A stretch of 64,000 bases of DNA from Polynucleobacter sp. (GTDB taxonomy: Bacteria > Pseudomonadota > Gammaproteobacteria > Burkholderiales > Burkholderiaceae), in assembly GCA_030696845.1 (NCBI GenBank), contig JAUYRJ010000057.1, forward strand, positions 1 to 64,000. Direction: 5' to 3'. The translations under genes were made by a program, and so were the position numbers. Shown here piece after piece: positions 62,980-64,000 of the stretch (positions within the stretch are counted from its first letter, which is position 1; every line of letters starts with the position of its first letter). Under the pieces are notes generated by a model. The model did not search any database. It saw only the letters and a program-made list of their open reading frames with translations, and was not told where the DNA came from.

Positions 62980-64000
62980 CTAGGCTAATAGCATTTTGTT
63001 CATGCGTTTTACAAAACTGGCAGGGTCACTTAGGTGGCCGCCCTCAGCGAGCAGAGCTTGGTCAAACAATAAATTTGCCCACTCATCAAACTCGGAGTCA
63101 TCGTACTTGAGTTTTAAAACCAATGGGTGATTCGGGTTAATTTCGAGAATCGGTTTGGTGCTCGGGGCCTCTTGACCGGCAGCCTTGAGCATGCGTAATA
63201 AATTACCCGACAATTCGTGTTCATCGGCAACAAGGCATGCAGGTGAATCGGTCAGGCGGAAGGTAACGCGAACTTCTTTTGCTTTATCCGCTAAAGCAGC
63301 CTGCATTTTTTCAAGTAAATCTTTAAAGTCATTTTGAGTCGACTCTTGCTCTTTCTTTTCTGCTTCGTCAGCCAGTTCACCCAAATCCAGTCCACCTTTA
63401 GCAACCGAGGTGAGTTGCTTACCTTCAAACTCGGTCAAGAAGGACAGCATCCACTCATCTACGCGATCTGAAAGCAGTAAGACCTCGACACCCTTTTTGC
63501 GGAAAATTTCGAGGTGAGGGCTATTTTTAGCGGCATTAAACGATTCACCAGTGACATAGTAAATCTTGTCCTGACCATCCTTCATCCGCCCGAGGTAATC
63601 GGCTAAGGATACGGTTTGATCGGCGCTATCGCTATGCGTGCTCGCAAATCGCAAGAGTTTCGCAAGGCGCGCTTGATTGCCTTGATCTTCACCGATACCC
63701 TCTTTTAATACTTGACCAAATTGGCCCCAGAAGGTGCGGTACTTTTCTTTCTTGGCATCATCTTCGCTATTGGCCAACTCCTCAAGCATGCTAAGAATGC
63801 GCTTGGTCGAGCTTTCCCGAATCACTTTCACATCGCGTGACTCTTGCAGGATTTCGCGGGATACATTGAGTGGCAAATCAACTGAGTCAATCACGCCAGT
63901 AACAAACCGCAAATAGGTTGGCATCAGTTGCTCGGCATCGTCCATGATGAAAACCCGCTTGACATAGAGCTGAATGCCGCCGCGCTTATTGCGATCCCAT
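62980..64000 (-). CDS. htpG: Chaperone HtpG (C-terminal half, runs off the window)
   Basis: The last 340 or so codons of the bacterial Hsp90. The first visible residues [17 protein letters not shown], then [12 protein letters not shown] with the catalytic-loop Arg, belong to the middle domain; the C-terminal dimerisation domain follows ([29 protein letters not shown]). Hsp90 assists folding and stress recovery with ATP. The N-terminal ATPase domain lies outside the window. Followed closely by the OsmC-family gene. Confidence 0.96.
   Translation of the reverse strand, partial: WDRNKRGGIQLYVKRVFIMDDAEQLMPTYLRFVTGVIDSVDLPLNVSREILQESRDVKVIRESSTKRILSMLEELANSEDDAKKEKYRTFWGQFGQVLKEGIGEDQGNQARLAKLLRFASTHSDSADQTVSLADYLGRMKDGQDKIYYVTGESFNAAKNSPHLEIFRKKGVEVLLLSDRVDEWMLSFLTEFEGKQLTSVAKGGLDLGELADEAEKKEQESTQNDFKDLLEKMQAALADKAKEVRVTFRLTDSPACLVADEHELSGNLLRMLKAAGQEAPSTKPILEINPNHPLVLKLKYDDSEFDEWANLLFDQALLAEGGHLSDPASFVKRMNKMLLA

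Noticed and set aside
1-64000. Insertion sequences, CRISPR arrays, toxin-antitoxin or defence islands
   Set aside because: No transposase, Cas, restriction or abortive-infection family is recognisable, and no direct or inverted repeats of the needed length were noticed.

Overview
The window is an ordinary, densely packed bacterial chromosome segment. Gene content, gene order and moderate GC point to a free-living betaproteobacterium of the Burkholderiaceae, most like Polynucleobacter. The evidence is a DUF3683/FAD/CCG giant oxidoreductase beside ilvA, ubiE-ubiJ-ubiB with a Tim44-domain gene inserted, dusB-fis-purH-ruvCAB, lptD-surA-pdxA-rsmA, and a VC_2705-type symporter carrying the Ala/Lys-rich insertion that I recall from betaproteobacteria. 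The genus is inferred, not proven. I see no insertion sequence, prophage, CRISPR array, integrase or obvious foreign island.

Layout. 1-8.6 kb: start of ilvA (-), then a + strand run with the FAD/Fe-S oxidoreductase, a DUF971 protein, ubiE, a Tim44-like gene, ubiJ and ubiB. 8.6-15.8 kb: DUF502 protein, aspS, nudB, an Atm1/HMT1-type ABC exporter, D-glycerate 2-kinase and pyrC. 15.9-19.5 kb: rnpB (RNase P RNA), an OsmC-like gene (-), a candidate small RNA or attenuator, rplM-rpsI, argC, erpA. 19.5-22 kb: anmK (-) and tyrS (+). 22-31.5 kb: a ten-gene - strand run amgK-murU-pepP-ubiH-dusB-fis-purH-ruvC-ruvA-ruvB. 31.5-37.2 kb: lptD-surA-pdxA-rsmA (+). 37.2-45.9 kb: an eight-gene - strand run miaB-ybeY-corC-lnt-glyQ-glyS-gmhB-plsC, in which the phoH usually found between miaB and ybeY is missing.

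46-64 kb is more accessory: a small secreted protein of tandem KYKS-type repeats, tRNA-Met(CAU), a GntP-family permease, a GpgS-like glycosyltransferase fused to a HAD-IB phosphatase, dedA, an L-2-haloacid dehalogenase-like gene behind an antiporter, and a six-gene locus (cNMP/CBS/DUF294 regulator, DEDDh exonuclease, small membrane protein, TPR protein, DUF4212 subunit, Na+/acetate-type symporter). It continues with a 53-residue orphan ORF with its own terminator, a TRIC/YadS channel, maiA, an AEC transporter, a gamma carbonic anhydrase, a Rap1a/Tai-type secreted protein next to a glycine-zipper lipoprotein, an OsmC protein and the 3' part of htpG.

Themes. Envelope building (lptD, surA, lnt, plsC, gmhB, amgK/murU/anmK recycling), ubiquinone synthesis (ubiE, ubiJ, ubiB, ubiH), translation and RNA maturation (aspS, tyrS, glyQS, rplM, rpsI, rsmA, miaB, dusB, ybeY, rnpB) and DNA repair (ruvABC) dominate. 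The observations most worth following up are the candidate anti-Shine-Dalgarno RNA at about 16.8 kb, the GpgS-like/phosphatase fusion at 48.1-49.7 kb, the regulated symporter locus at 52.4-58.4 kb, and the small secreted or orphan proteins at 46.0, 58.6 and 61.9-62.5 kb. I did not find a clearly new multi-gene system.
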